64,000 nucleotides of DNA, taken from contig NZ_CP030848.1 of assembly GCF_008274825.1 (NCBI RefSeq), positions 4,426,255 through 4,490,254 of the forward strand. Direction: 5' to 3'. The notes under the pieces were generated by a model. It ran no database searches. It saw only the letters and a list, made by a program, of their open reading frames with translations, and had not been told where the DNA came from. Positions 42,941-52,430 of the stretch are shown in pieces (the stretch's first letter is position 1; each line of letters opens with the position of its first letter). The DNA comes from Sphingobacterium hotanense. Lineage in GTDB: Bacteria; Bacteroidota; Bacteroidia; Sphingobacteriales; Sphingobacteriaceae. The translations under genes were made by a program, and so were the position numbers.

Positions 42941-43654
42941 TTAGCCAGCAAATAATAGGAATATGCATGGTTTTTTATGCAAATCTATCGGCTGATTTCG
43001 CCACTTTTCTATAGTCTGCGTATAGATATACTCGTCGTCCGCCGTGATATTACATGCGATACACAGTTTCGTTTGTGGCTTTGCTGTCTTTAAAAGCTCC
43101 GATAATAGCTGATTATTTCTGAACGGAGTCTCGATAAAAATCTGTGTTCTTTTTTCTCTTGCGCTTTCCTGTTCAATATCTTTTATCTTTTTCGTTCTAG
43201 CTCCTTTATCAATAGGTAAATAGCCAAGGAAGCAAAAGTTCTGCCCATTAAAACCGGATGCCATCAGCGACAAAAGAATAGAACTTGGCCCTACCAGAGG
43301 AACCACCTTAATCCCGCGCTTGTGTGCCTCAAATACCACATCAGCACCCGGATCCGCTACACCAGGGCAACCCGCTTCTGACATCAATCCTACATCTTCA
43401 CCTTTCAATGCAGCGGCAAAAAGCTCCTGATAATTTACCTTATCTCGAGCATGTTTTCCATAATCATGAATCAGCAGTTGATTTTGCGGAGTCTTCAGTC
43501 CGGCTTCCTTCAGAAATTTCCTTGCCGTCTTTTCATTTTCTACGATATACTCCTTGATGTGGTTGATTAATTCTAGATGAAATAGGGTATACGAGGCTTT
43601 CTCCGCCTGCTCTGCTAGCGGTACGGGTATTAAATAAAGGGTTCCTTTTGCCAT
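42941..43654 (-). CDS. RsmI-like SAM-dependent methyltransferase (tetrapyrrole methylase fold)
   Basis: 237 residues. Characteristic motifs are GTLYLIPVPLAE at the N-terminus, GLMSEAGCPGVADPGADVV (SAM site), VPLVGPSSILLSLMASGFNG and FIETPFRNNQLL. Related to RsmI, which 2'-O-methylates C1402 of 16S rRNA, but shorter at the C-terminus and with a degenerate PTPIGN-type start, as in the second RsmI-like protein of Bacteroidota. The exact substrate is therefore uncertain. Divergent from apaG across 228 bases. Confidence 0.87.
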   Translation of the reverse strand: MAKGTLYLIPVPLAEQAEKASYTLFHLELINHIKEYIVENEKTARKFLKEAGLKTPQNQLLIHDYGKHARDKVNYQELFAAALKGEDVGLMSEAGCPGVADPGADVVFEAHKRGIKVVPLVGPSSILLSLMASGFNGQNFCFLGYLPIDKGARTKKIKDIEQESAREKRTQIFIETPFRNNQLLSELLKTAKPQTKLCIACNITADDEYIYTQTIEKWRNQPIDLHKKPCIFLLFAG

Positions 43655-43845
43655 AATGCAAACCTACTTATTTAAAGTTTCAAAACTCTTAGGAACTACA
43701 ATTTATTACCCCTTTTTGCGCATGTTTACTGTCTTCGCTCAACAAACCAGAGGCTATAGCTGTGTGAGCTAAGCGCTATCCTCCAATTACTTATGTAAAA
43801 TAAATGTAGAAAAATATACTATTTTCAAACCATCGCATGATTATA

Positions 43846-43876
43846 TTTGTCTGAATTATAAGTTTTAATATATTTG
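43846..43876 (+). promoter_or_regulatory. Bacteroidota-type promoter of apaG
   Basis: TTTG (43846-43849), 19 bases, TATATTTG (43869-43876): an exact consensus, ending only 6 bases before the ATG. The leader would be a few bases at most. The remaining gap back to 43655 shows nothing else. Confidence 0.85.
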
Positions 43877-43882
43877 ACTGAA

Positions 43883-44269
43883 ATGGCGACACAAACCACA
43901 TCAGGCGTAAAAATATCGGTTGAAGCGATTTATCAATCAGAATACTCCAATCCAGAGAATGAGCACTTCATGTTTGCGTACCGTATTACAATAGAAAATA
44001 CGAGCGAATATACCGTACAGCTTATGCGCAGACATTGGAATATCTTTGACTCCAACGGTGATACAAAGCAAGTCGACGGCGAAGGTGTTGTTGGTGAGCA
44101 ACCTGTGCTCCAACCTGGAGAAGTCCACCAATATGTCTCCGGATGTAATCTAAAGACAGACTTAGGCTTTATGGAGGGATATTACGAGATGCTCAGACAG
44201 TTGGACAACTCCATCTTCCATGTCCACATCCCACGATTTAATCTTATTGCAAGCTACCGTTTGAACTAA
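43883..44269 (+). CDS. apaG: ApaG-domain protein
   Basis: 128 residues from ATG 43883; in-frame TTG 43874 lies within the promoter. A single ApaG fibronectin-like beta domain: FMFAYRITIENTSEYTVQLM, RRHWNIFDSNG, GEGVVGEQPVLQPGE and GFMEGYYEM. ApaG in enterobacteria is linked to cobalt/magnesium tolerance; in Bacteroidota its role is not established. Expressed from its own promoter. Confidence 0.94.
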   Translation: MATQTTSGVKISVEAIYQSEYSNPENEHFMFAYRITIENTSEYTVQLMRRHWNIFDSNGDTKQVDGEGVVGEQPVLQPGEVHQYVSGCNLKTDLGFMEGYYEMLRQLDNSIFHVHIPRFNLIASYRLN

Positions 44270-44330
44270 CAGCAAAGGTCAGCCCTCTGTCTACTTTTCA
44301 TTAATAGAGAGTACTTTTATAAATATTTAA

Positions 44331-44338
44331 TAATTTTG
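44331..44338 (+). promoter_or_regulatory. -7 box of the ABC-F gene
   Basis: TAATTTTG, 28 bases before the GTG start; no clear -33 element. Confidence 0.5.
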
Positions 44339-44366
44339 TGCTTGGATAATTACGTCAACACAGCAG

Positions 44367-46214
44367 GTGAGTATACTAAGCACAGAACAAGTTAGCCATT
44401 CCTATAACGATAAGTGGCTATTTACTGATTTACATTTTGCATTGCAGAAAGGAGATCGGGTAGCATTGGTCGGAATCAATGGAACAGGAAAATCTACCCT
44501 ATTAAAAATATTAGCCGAAACGGTTATTCCCAACAAAGGTCGTGTGGTAAAAGAAAAAGGATTACGCGTGGGTTATCTCCCACAAGATCCCGATTTCTCG
44601 GATCTTAAAACTATCAATGATTTTATCTATTCGGCTGAAAATGAGCAACAACAGCTCATTAAGGAATACGAGGAAATGATTGATAATCAAGATGTTAACT
44701 CCAAAAAATTTCAAGATTTAACAGACAAACTCACCGCATTAAATGCTTGGGAATATGAGAATAATATCAAAACTATTCTCAATAGATTTCAGATCAAAAA
44801 CTTTAATCAAAAGATTGAGTCACTGAGTGGTGGGCAGAAGAAACGCCTAGCTCTAGCGAAGCTTCTAATCGACGAACCGGACATTTATATACTGGATGAG
44901 CCTACCAACCACTTGGATATTGAAACCATCGAGTGGTTAGAAAAGTTACTCACAACCGGAAGCAAAACGGTGCTCCTCGTCTCTCACGATAGGTACTTCT
45001 TAGATAATATCTGTACGGAAATTAGAGAGCTCGACAAGGGCAGTATCTATCTGTATAAGGGCAGCTATGCATACTTCCTGGAGAAGAAAGCAGAGCGCGA
45101 AGCGAATGATATTCTAGCTGCAGATAAAGCTCGCAATCTATGGCGTAAAGAGCTAGATTGGATGCGCCGTCAGCCACAAGCTCGAGGTACAAAAGCGAAG
45201 GCGAGAATAGAATCTTTCTATGATCTGGAAGAACGATCGAAAGGGCCAAGACAGAAGGATCAGGTTGAACTAAGTGTCAAAGTATCTCGTCAAGGAAATA
45301 AAATATTAGAGTTGGAGGAAGTCGGATTTGCCGTAGCAGATAAGACTATCATCAACTCCTTCACCTATACGTTCAAGAAGGGGGACCGTATTGGTCTAGC
45401 AGGAAAGAACGGAAGTGGGAAGACGACATTTTTAAATTTGATCACCGGTGCTCTCTCTCCTACCCAAGGAAAAATTGATGTAGGCGAAACTACGAAATAC
45501 GGTTATTACAAACAGGAAGGTTTACAGGCAAGATCCGATGAACGCGTCCTGGATGTTGTTAAAAATATTGCGGACTTCATCGAAATGAAGAATGGAGAAG
45601 TCATTACGGCATCCCAGCTCCTAACTAAATTCTTATTTCCACCAGAGAAGCAATTCGGATTAGTCAACAAACTAAGCGGTGGGGAAAGAAAGCGACTACA
45701 GCTGATGCGCGTGTTAATGGCTAACCCGAACTTCCTCATTCTCGATGAGCCATCCAACGATCTCGATATCGATACCTTGAATGTGTTGGAAGATTTCTTA
45801 GAACAGTATCCCGGTATACTCATCTTAGTATCCCACGATCGTTACTTATTAGACAAGCTGACAGATCAACTCTTCATATTTACGGGCGATGGAGAAGTTG
45901 TAATATACAACGGTAATTACGCCGACTTCAAATTGGAACAAGAAGTGCTTAACAAAAAGGTCGAGAAGAAAGTCGAAAAACCGAAGCCAGTTATCGAAAA
46001 GAAGCAAAAACTAAGCTATAAAGAGCAGCGCGAATTTGAATCCCTAGAGACAGAAATCGCCGAATTGGAAGAGCAGATAGCCGAGCTAACCATTACCCTA
46101 TCGAATACAACCGATCACGTCGAGTTACAAAAGATAGCAGAAGAAATAGAAAAGCATAAAGAATCGCTTGATGCGAAAAGCGAACGTTGGTTAACCCTTG
46201 CAGAATTTGCATAA
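44367..46214 (+). CDS. ABC-F family ATPase (Uup/EttA-like)
   Basis: 615 residues from a GTG start. Two ABC domains with no membrane segments: Walker A GINGTGKST and GKNGSGKTT, signature LSGGQKKRLALAKL and LSGGERKRLQLMRV, Walker B ILDEPTNHLDIETIE and LDEPSNDLDIDTLN. The linker between them carries the basic RRQPQARGTKAKARIESFY stretch of ABC-F proteins that enters the ribosome. A C-terminal coiled coil (about 530-610) is typical of Uup. These factors resolve stalled translation or ribosome assembly problems. Two parS-like sites lie directly after its stop. Confidence 0.93.
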   Translation: MSILSTEQVSHSYNDKWLFTDLHFALQKGDRVALVGINGTGKSTLLKILAETVIPNKGRVVKEKGLRVGYLPQDPDFSDLKTINDFIYSAENEQQQLIKEYEEMIDNQDVNSKKFQDLTDKLTALNAWEYENNIKTILNRFQIKNFNQKIESLSGGQKKRLALAKLLIDEPDIYILDEPTNHLDIETIEWLEKLLTTGSKTVLLVSHDRYFLDNICTEIRELDKGSIYLYKGSYAYFLEKKAEREANDILAADKARNLWRKELDWMRRQPQARGTKAKARIESFYDLEERSKGPRQKDQVELSVKVSRQGNKILELEEVGFAVADKTIINSFTYTFKKGDRIGLAGKNGSGKTTFLNLITGALSPTQGKIDVGETTKYGYYKQEGLQARSDERVLDVVKNIADFIEMKNGEVITASQLLTKFLFPPEKQFGLVNKLSGGERKRLQLMRVLMANPNFLILDEPSNDLDIDTLNVLEDFLEQYPGILILVSHDRYLLDKLTDQLFIFTGDGEVVIYNGNYADFKLEQEVLNKKVEKKVEKPKPVIEKKQKLSYKEQREFESLETEIAELEEQIAELTITLSNTTDHVELQKIAEEIEKHKESLDAKSERWLTLAEFA

Positions 46215-46230
46215 GGTTCCACGTGAAACA
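46215..46230. other. parS-like centromere site 1
   Basis: GGTTCCACGTGAAACA. It matches the ParB-binding consensus TGTTTCACGTGAAACA at 14 of 16 positions, including the whole right half and the CACGTG core. It directly follows the ABC-F stop codon. Confidence 0.75.
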
Positions 46231-46259
46231 ATAGATTAAAACAACGGGTAATAAAACTT

Positions 46260-46275
46260 CGTTCCACGTGGAACA
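46260..46275. other. parS-like centromere site 2
   Basis: CGTTCCACGTGGAACA, whose inner 14 bases are a perfect palindrome (GTTCCACGTGGAAC). It lies 45 bases from site 1 and 13 bases before mnmG, so the 73-bp gap holds two copies. Paired sites beside mnmG are what an origin-proximal segregation region would look like. Confidence 0.75.
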
Positions 46276-46287
46276 GAAAATATAAAT

Positions 46288-48147
46288 ATGTTTAAAAAAT
46301 ATAACGTCATCGTAGTTGGAGCCGGCCATGCCGGATGTGAGGCGGCAGCGGCAGCTGCTAACTTAGGATCGTCTGTGTTGCTCATCACCATGAACATGGG
46401 TGTTATCGCACAGATGAGTTGTAACCCCGCTATCGGCGGAGTAGCGAAAGGACAGATCGTTAGAGAGATTGACGCCATGGGTGGATACACTGGTATCATT
46501 GCAGATAAGTCAACCATACAATTTCGTATGCTTAACTTATCAAAAGGACCAGCCATGTGGAGCCCCAGAACACAGAACGACAGAATGCGTTTTGCAGAAG
46601 AATGGAGATGGCAATTAGAATCTCTACCTAATTTAGATATGTGGCAAGACACCGTAAAAGAGGTAATCGTTGAAAACGGTAGAGCTAAAGGAGTCATCAC
46701 ATCGATGGGAATTCGTATCGAAGCAGACGCAGTCGTATTAACAAACGGAACATTCCTAAATGGAGTAATACACGTCGGAGAAAAGAAATTTGGCGGTGGT
46801 AGAACAGGAGAAAAAGCAGCAACGGGATTAACAGAACAATTAGTATCCTTAGGCTTCGAGTCCGGAAGAATGAAAACCGGTACTCCCCCACGCGTCGACG
46901 GTCGAAGCCTAAACTACTCCTTAATGGAAGAACAATGGGGCGATGAAAAAAGAGGTAGATTTTCTTATACGAAAGTCGATGTTCCAACAGAACAACGCTG
47001 CTGTTGGATCACCTATACGAATGCCGAAGTACACGAAGTTTTGAAAACAGGCTTCGAGAAATCACCAATGTTCACCGGCCGCATCAAAGGATTAGGTCCG
47101 AGATATTGTCCTTCGATTGAAGATAAAATCAACAGATTCGCAGAGCGTGAAAGACATCAGATCTTTGTAGAACCTGAAGGATTCCGAACAGTAGAAATAT
47201 ATGTCAACGGATTCTCCACCTCTTTACCAGAGGACGTACAACTAAAAGCATTACAACTAATCCCAGGATTTGAAAATGCGAAGATGTACAGACCAGGATA
47301 TGCCATCGAATATGACTTCTTCCCTCCGATGCAACTTGACCTAACATTAGAAACGTTGCACGTGAAACATCTATTCTTTGCAGGCCAAATTAACGGAACG
47401 ACAGGATACGAAGAAGCGGCAGCTCAAGGATTCGTAGCTGGTATCAATGCGCACCAAAGAATAAATGATCTTCATGAATTGATCTTAAAAAGATCGGAGT
47501 CTTATATCGGTGTATTGATCGATGACCTTGTGACAAAAGGTACGGAAGAACCATACCGAATGTTTACATCGCGCGCGGAACACAGATTACTATTACGTCA
47601 AGATAATGCCGACATCCGCCTTACCCCGATCGCTCATAAATTAGGATTAGTGTCCGACGAAAGATTAGCCATTGTAAATGAAAAAGTAAAAAACTCAGAC
47701 GACATCGTAGATTACTTCAGAACGAACTCCGTATCTACAGAAACGATGAATCCCGTTCTAGCAGACAAAGGTTCTAGTCTATTGACACAAAAAACTAGAC
47801 TCTTCAACATCCTTAGCAGACCACAAATCGAGATCAAGGACTTAGCGAAAGCCGACGAAGAACTACGTACTTACTTAAGCCAGTTCGACGAAGAAACGAT
47901 CGAGCAAGCAGAGATCAAAGTAAAATACGAAAGCTACTTCGAGAAAGAAATGGAGATCGTGAATAAAATGAAAAAGATGGAAGACAAAGAAATCAATCCT
48001 GACTTTGATTATAATTCGCTAACTTCCCTCTCCATTGAAGCACGTCAAAAACTACTGAAAGTGAAACCAAGAACATTGGGCCAAGCTTCACGAATTTCAG
48101 GAGTTTCGCCGGCCGATATTAGTGTTTTAATGGTACATATGAGTTAA
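46288..48147 (+). CDS. mnmG: tRNA uridine-5-carboxymethylaminomethyl(34) synthesis enzyme
   Basis: 619 residues. FAD-binding N-terminus VVGAGHAGCEAAAAAANLG, then MSCNPAIGGVAKGQIVREID, RTGTPPRV-type motif (KTGTPPRVDGRS) and C-terminal GidA-associated helical domain (PRTLGQASRISGVSPADISV). With MnmE it modifies U34 of several tRNAs. Formerly gidA, named for its place near replication origins in many bacteria, which fits the parS sites just upstream and the DnaA-box cluster 4 kb downstream. A further near-match to parS (GTTGCACGTGAAACA, 47355-47369) lies within the gene. Confidence 0.97.
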   Translation: MFKKYNVIVVGAGHAGCEAAAAAANLGSSVLLITMNMGVIAQMSCNPAIGGVAKGQIVREIDAMGGYTGIIADKSTIQFRMLNLSKGPAMWSPRTQNDRMRFAEEWRWQLESLPNLDMWQDTVKEVIVENGRAKGVITSMGIRIEADAVVLTNGTFLNGVIHVGEKKFGGGRTGEKAATGLTEQLVSLGFESGRMKTGTPPRVDGRSLNYSLMEEQWGDEKRGRFSYTKVDVPTEQRCCWITYTNAEVHEVLKTGFEKSPMFTGRIKGLGPRYCPSIEDKINRFAERERHQIFVEPEGFRTVEIYVNGFSTSLPEDVQLKALQLIPGFENAKMYRPGYAIEYDFFPPMQLDLTLETLHVKHLFFAGQINGTTGYEEAAAQGFVAGINAHQRINDLHELILKRSESYIGVLIDDLVTKGTEEPYRMFTSRAEHRLLLRQDNADIRLTPIAHKLGLVSDERLAIVNEKVKNSDDIVDYFRTNSVSTETMNPVLADKGSSLLTQKTRLFNILSRPQIEIKDLAKADEELRTYLSQFDEETIEQAEIKVKYESYFEKEMEIVNKMKKMEDKEINPDFDYNSLTSLSIEARQKLLKVKPRTLGQASRISGVSPADISVLMVHMS

Positions 48148-48226
48148 TATACTGATTATCAATATATTAACTATAAAAAAAATAAACACTTAATATAAAG
48201 CGATATAAACGAATAAAATAAAATTT

Positions 48227-49912
48227 ATGACTTCTGATTCCAAAAAAGATAAAAACTCTTTAAATCGCTTAAAAATAGCCTTAATCACAAAATGGCCATT
48301 TTTATTAGTTTTAATAGTCATCAGCTTTAGCTTTTTTCAATGTGCAAACATGCAACGTCCAACGGGCGGCCCAAAAGATTCCTTACCACCAAAAGTATTG
48401 AATGAATCTCCGGCCAACCTAACGAAAAATTTCAAAAACAAAGAAATCGTTTTAACATTTGATGAATACATTAAAATAACGAATCAGCAGAAAGAGTTCA
48501 CCATCTCACCAGATGTCGAAACTCAACCCATTTATAAAATCAAGAAAAAGAACTTACATATTGTTCTTCCAGATTCCCTAGAAGCTAACACGACTTATAC
48601 GATCAACTTCGGTAAGGGCTTGGTAGATTACAATGAAGGTAATCCCCTACCCAACTATACTTATGTATTCGCAACGGGCAATCAACTCGACTCCCTATCG
48701 ATCACCGGTAAAGTGATGAATGGTTACAAAAAGACTTTTGATTATTCAGAAGACAAAGATGTTAATGTCATCCTCATCCCGACCAGCCGCGACAGCATTT
48801 TTGGAAAACGAAAAGCATCCTATTATACAGCTGTAGATTCATCTGGAAACTTCCAATTTCACAACCTCCGTGAAGACACTTATCGTATCTATGCCATCAA
48901 GGAACAAAATAACGATAAGATATTCAATGGCCCGGATGAATGGATAGGCTTCTTACAGGACAGTTTAGTATTAACCAGCAACATACACAACGTACATTTG
49001 GAATACACCAAAGGAAAAGCTTCTATCTTACGGAACCTGGACAAGAAAATGGAAAAAGACGGTAGTATTTTCCTAACCTTTAATAGGACCTTAGAAGATC
49101 CTGAATTAAGGATTATTACCCCGGCAGATCTAGACGCAAATAAATTGGTTCGCTTCAATGAAACAGTCGATACAGCAAGAATGTATTTGGAATCTGTTGA
49201 AATCGATTCATTGAATATAGAATTATCCGAAGCAGGCGAAGTAATGGATACCATCAAATTCCGTAAGCCTCGAAATCTAAAAACAGAACGTATAATAGAA
49301 CCAAAATTCAATATCACGAACAAAGTAGATCGCGTAAAGCACATCGAACTACGTTCCAACTATCCTATTGCCTCGGTCGATAAGAACAAAATCATCCTAA
49401 ATGAGGACTCTGTTTCACGTCGAAATTTCCAACTCCAACAAGATAGTATCGACAAGGAAATGTATCATATTCGCTTTAACTGGCGACCAAATCGAAACTA
49501 CGAAATTGTACTGCAAGAGAAGGCCATCTTAGGTCCATTCGATGAATTCAATAAGGAATCAAAACTACAATTTACGCTGAATGAAACGGAAAACTATGGA
49601 GATATCATTCTCACATTCAATGGATTAGACACAGCCAAAAGCTATATCATTGAATTAATAGATGAGAAAAAAGAAAATATATTCGACAAACGGGTTCTCA
49701 GTGGAACAAACAAGCTATCCTATATCAAATTCAATGGTGGAAAATACAGTATCCGTATTATTGAAGACAGCAATAACAATGGCAAATGGGATACCGGAGA
49801 TGTCTATACCAGAACTAAACAAGAACGTATCTGGTATCTAGATCGCACATTTACGATCCGAGCTAACTGGGAACAAAATGAGACGATCGACGTTAAATTT
49901 GATGAAAACTAA
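48227..49912 (+). CDS. Ig-like domain lipoprotein (SbsA-type)
   Basis: 561 residues. A hydrophobic signal after about 25 residues ends in a lipobox-like FFQCAN, then PTGGPKDSLPPKVLNESPAN leads into a bacterial Ig-like domain (about 45-140, IVLTFDEYIKI, TYTINFGKGLVDYN, YVFATG). Further beta domains follow, including a DSSGNFQFHNLREDTYRIYA prealbumin-like repeat and a C-terminal EDSNNNGKWDTGDVYTR. This is a common Bacteroidota architecture of unknown role, likely anchored in the envelope. The start is chosen at MTSDSKKDKNSL; a later start before the signal peptide is possible. The last 4 bases overlap the convergent carbonic anhydrase gene. Confidence 0.82.
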   Translation: MTSDSKKDKNSLNRLKIALITKWPFLLVLIVISFSFFQCANMQRPTGGPKDSLPPKVLNESPANLTKNFKNKEIVLTFDEYIKITNQQKEFTISPDVETQPIYKIKKKNLHIVLPDSLEANTTYTINFGKGLVDYNEGNPLPNYTYVFATGNQLDSLSITGKVMNGYKKTFDYSEDKDVNVILIPTSRDSIFGKRKASYYTAVDSSGNFQFHNLREDTYRIYAIKEQNNDKIFNGPDEWIGFLQDSLVLTSNIHNVHLEYTKGKASILRNLDKKMEKDGSIFLTFNRTLEDPELRIITPADLDANKLVRFNETVDTARMYLESVEIDSLNIELSEAGEVMDTIKFRKPRNLKTERIIEPKFNITNKVDRVKHIELRSNYPIASVDKNKIILNEDSVSRRNFQLQQDSIDKEMYHIRFNWRPNRNYEIVLQEKAILGPFDEFNKESKLQFTLNETENYGDIILTFNGLDTAKSYIIELIDEKKENIFDKRVLSGTNKLSYIKFNGGKYSIRIIEDSNNNGKWDTGDVYTRTKQERIWYLDRTFTIRANWEQNETIDVKFDEN

Positions 49913-50427
49913 TCCTGATCGGTAAACCAGGAACTATAAAGCACGTAATTGTGCGGAAGACGTTTTAAAAGATCAAGCTGCTCCTCTGTGAGCAGCTTGA
50001 TCTTTTTAGCGGGTACACCGGCATATAGATAGCCAGATTCGCAAACCATATTTTCTAATACAACAGCGCCGGCAGCGATAATGACGTTTGACTGTACATG
50101 TGCTCTATCCATTACAATAGCACCCATACCAATCAACGCATAATCATCTATGCGACAACCGTGTACAATAGCGTTATGACCAATATTAACGTAGTTACCT
50201 ATATCTGTTCCATTCTTCTGATAGGTCCCATGTATAGTAACATTATCCTGAATATTTGAGTAAGCCCCAATCTTGATATAATTCACATCGCCACGAATAA
50301 CAGCGTTGAACCATACTGAACAATGATCCGAAATAGAAACATCGCCAACAATAGTCGAATTAGGCGCTATAAAGCATTCTTCACCAAAAGTAGGGTATTT
50401 ATCCAGTACAGGTAATATCGTCGCCAT
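49909..50427 (-). CDS. Gamma-class carbonic anhydrase family protein
   Basis: 172 residues built of left-handed beta-helix hexapeptide repeats. Zn ligand region and family motifs: CFIAPNSTIVGDVSISDHCS, WFNAVIRGDVNYIKIGAYSN, DNVTIHGTYQK, and NIGHNAIVHGC (histidine ligands). YrdA/PaaY-like proteins of this group can be active carbonic anhydrases or transacylase relatives. It follows nadB by 15 bases on the same strand. Confidence 0.92.
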   Translation of the reverse strand: MATILPVLDKYPTFGEECFIAPNSTIVGDVSISDHCSVWFNAVIRGDVNYIKIGAYSNIQDNVTIHGTYQKNGTDIGNYVNIGHNAIVHGCRIDDYALIGMGAIVMDRAHVQSNVIIAAGAVVLENMVCESGYLYAGVPAKKIKLLTEEQLDLLKRLPHNYVLYSSWFTDQD

Positions 50428-50442
50428 AAGCTATCTAAAATA

Positions 50443-52035
50443 CTATAAAACAGTGTCTTTCAATTCATCAGCATGCTGAGGATAATCGGTCGTATAATGC
50501 AAACCACGGCTTTCCTTACGAAGCGTAGCTGATTTTACTACTAAAAAGGCTACCTGAATTACATTCCGAAGCTCGCAAAGTTTTACAGATAATCTCGTGT
50601 TCTTATAGAACGACTCCGTCTCCTCATGCAACAAGCCAAGACGACGCATCGCTCTTTCTAAACGGAAATCCGAACGAACAATCCCCACATAATCACTCAT
50701 CAGTTTCTGTGTTTCACGTAGATTATGTGTTACTAATATATCTTCATTGGATAAAGCGGTGTTAGACTCATCCCAGGAAGGAATCCCCTCTTGGAAATCC
50801 AAACTAGGAAAGACTTCGCTTGCATTTTGGAAAATACGATGCGCATACACAGCCGCCTCAAGTAACGAGTTGGATGCCAAACGATTAGCACCATGTAAGC
50901 CTGTAGAAGAGCATTCTCCGCAGGCATATAAATTCTTGATCGAAGTAGCCCCAAACTCATCAACCATAATCCCCCCACATAAATAATGAGCTGCTGGCGA
51001 AACCGGAATATAATCCTTCGTCATATCTAAACCTACGGATAAACATTTCTCATAAATATTAGGGAAATGCGAAAGAATATCCGCCTTCGATCGATGTGTT
51101 ATATCCAAATACACGTAATCTAGTCCAGATTTCTTCATCTCCGCATCAATTGCTCTAGCAACGATATCACGTGGCGCTAAAGAAGCGCGTTCGTCATACT
51201 CCTCCATAAAGGAATCACCATTCACACGACGCAACACACCGCCGAAACCTCGCACAGCTTCCGATATCAAAAAAGCCGGATATTCCCGAGGATTGTACAA
51301 AGCCGTCGGATGGAACTGAATAAACTCCATATTCCGAACCTTACCTTTCGCACGGAACACCATCGCTATTCCATCGCCGGTAGCAATTGTGGGATTCGTT
51401 GTGGATGAATAAACGTGTCCAGCACCCCCTGTGGCCATTAATGTTACCTTTGCTAACACTTTTTCCACATTCTTTGTACGCGTATTTAACGCGTAAATAC
51501 CATAACAAGTAATATTATCAGAACGTTTATCCACATGTTCACCTAAGTGGTGCTGCGTAATCAAATCCACAGCAAAGTAATGTGTTAATATCTCAATATT
51601 CGGATGCGCGTGAATCTTAGCTAATAATGCACGCTCAATCTCATAACCCGTAATGTCCTTATAATGAAGGATCCTATGCATAGAATGCCCACCCTCTTTC
51701 GCAAGATCATACTCACCGGAGTCCTCTTTATCAAAAGAAGTTCCATACGCAATCAGCTCAGCAATGCGGTCCGGCCCTTCTTTCACCACGTTTTCCACAA
51801 CTTGTGAATCACATAAACCATCTCCCGCTATTAATGTATCTTGAATATGCTTCTCAAAACTGTCAGTTTCATCCGTGACCACGGCCACTCCACCCTGCGC
51901 ATATTTCGTATTCGACTCATCCTCATTGGCTTTCGTCACGATGAGCACCTTTCCAAGATCCGCAGCCTTCAATGCAAAACTTAGTCCTGCAATACCTGAA
52001 CCGACTACTAAAAAATCTACTTTTCTATCAAGCAT
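50443..52035 (-). CDS. nadB: L-aspartate oxidase
   Basis: 530 residues. FAD site FLVVGSGIAGLSFALKAADL; active-site and fumarate-reductase-type motifs GGVAVVTDETDSFEKHIQDT, TGGAGHVYSSTTNP, HGANRLASNSLLEAAVYAHR and the C-terminal helical domain. It oxidises L-aspartate to iminoaspartate, used by quinolinate synthase (NadA), encoded divergently 480 bases away (from start to start). Together they make quinolinate for NAD. The region between is the DnaA-box cluster. Confidence 0.96.
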   Translation of the reverse strand: MLDRKVDFLVVGSGIAGLSFALKAADLGKVLIVTKANEDESNTKYAQGGVAVVTDETDSFEKHIQDTLIAGDGLCDSQVVENVVKEGPDRIAELIAYGTSFDKEDSGEYDLAKEGGHSMHRILHYKDITGYEIERALLAKIHAHPNIEILTHYFAVDLITQHHLGEHVDKRSDNITCYGIYALNTRTKNVEKVLAKVTLMATGGAGHVYSSTTNPTIATGDGIAMVFRAKGKVRNMEFIQFHPTALYNPREYPAFLISEAVRGFGGVLRRVNGDSFMEEYDERASLAPRDIVARAIDAEMKKSGLDYVYLDITHRSKADILSHFPNIYEKCLSVGLDMTKDYIPVSPAAHYLCGGIMVDEFGATSIKNLYACGECSSTGLHGANRLASNSLLEAAVYAHRIFQNASEVFPSLDFQEGIPSWDESNTALSNEDILVTHNLRETQKLMSDYVGIVRSDFRLERAMRRLGLLHEETESFYKNTRLSVKLCELRNVIQVAFLVVKSATLRKESRGLHYTTDYPQHADELKDTVL

Positions 52036-52079
52036 CTATAATCAACTATTATTCTAATTAGGAATCAACAAATTAACAA

Positions 52080-52430
52080 ATAATGTGCAAAACATGTAAA
52101 TAAGAAGTGAATTAAAAATGAAAACTATTTATTAATCCACAATCCACAGGTTTTACACACAAATATTACCAAAATATTAAGAGAATGTGTTACGTATATT
52201 AACAAATCCCAACAGAAATAAAATGAACAATAAAATATGGAAAAAATAAACCCTGAAAAAAATAAGAATTGAAAATCAGCACTTAAAGGGTTGAAAACTG
52301 TGGATAAATTGTGGAAAAACATAGAATAACGAAGAAATAAAATCAAAAATCACAAACTTATCCCCATTATCCACACACTAATAAACAACAAGATTCTCTT
52401 TTATATAAAACATTATAATTTATTGAAAAA
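52080..52430. other. Candidate replication origin: DnaA-box cluster in AT-rich DNA
   Basis: Between divergent nadB and nadA. Perfect DnaA boxes TTATCCACA: 52299-52307 (minus) and 52367-52375 (plus). One-mismatch boxes: TAATCCACA 52133-52141, TGTGGAAAA 52310-52318 (read as minus TTTTCCACA) and TTATCCCCA 52358-52366. A weaker CAATCCACA at 52140-52148. Flanking stretches (52051-52130 and 52381-52430) are almost all A/T and could act as unwinding elements. No gene fits here. The gene-strand pattern on either side is mixed but leans minus to the left and plus to the right. parS-like sites lie 6 kb away. dnaA itself is not in the window, which is usual for this phylum. Confidence 0.62.

Noticed and set aside
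49411..49426. TGTTTCACGTCGAAAT, partly like a parS site
   Set aside because: Left half matches, but the core is CACGTC and the right arm fails. Inside the Ig-like lipoprotein gene.
52125..52346. 73-codon minus-strand frame in the nadB-nadA gap
   Set aside because: It is a by-product of very AT-rich DNA, with Phe/Leu/Ile-rich composition, and overlaps the DnaA-box cluster.
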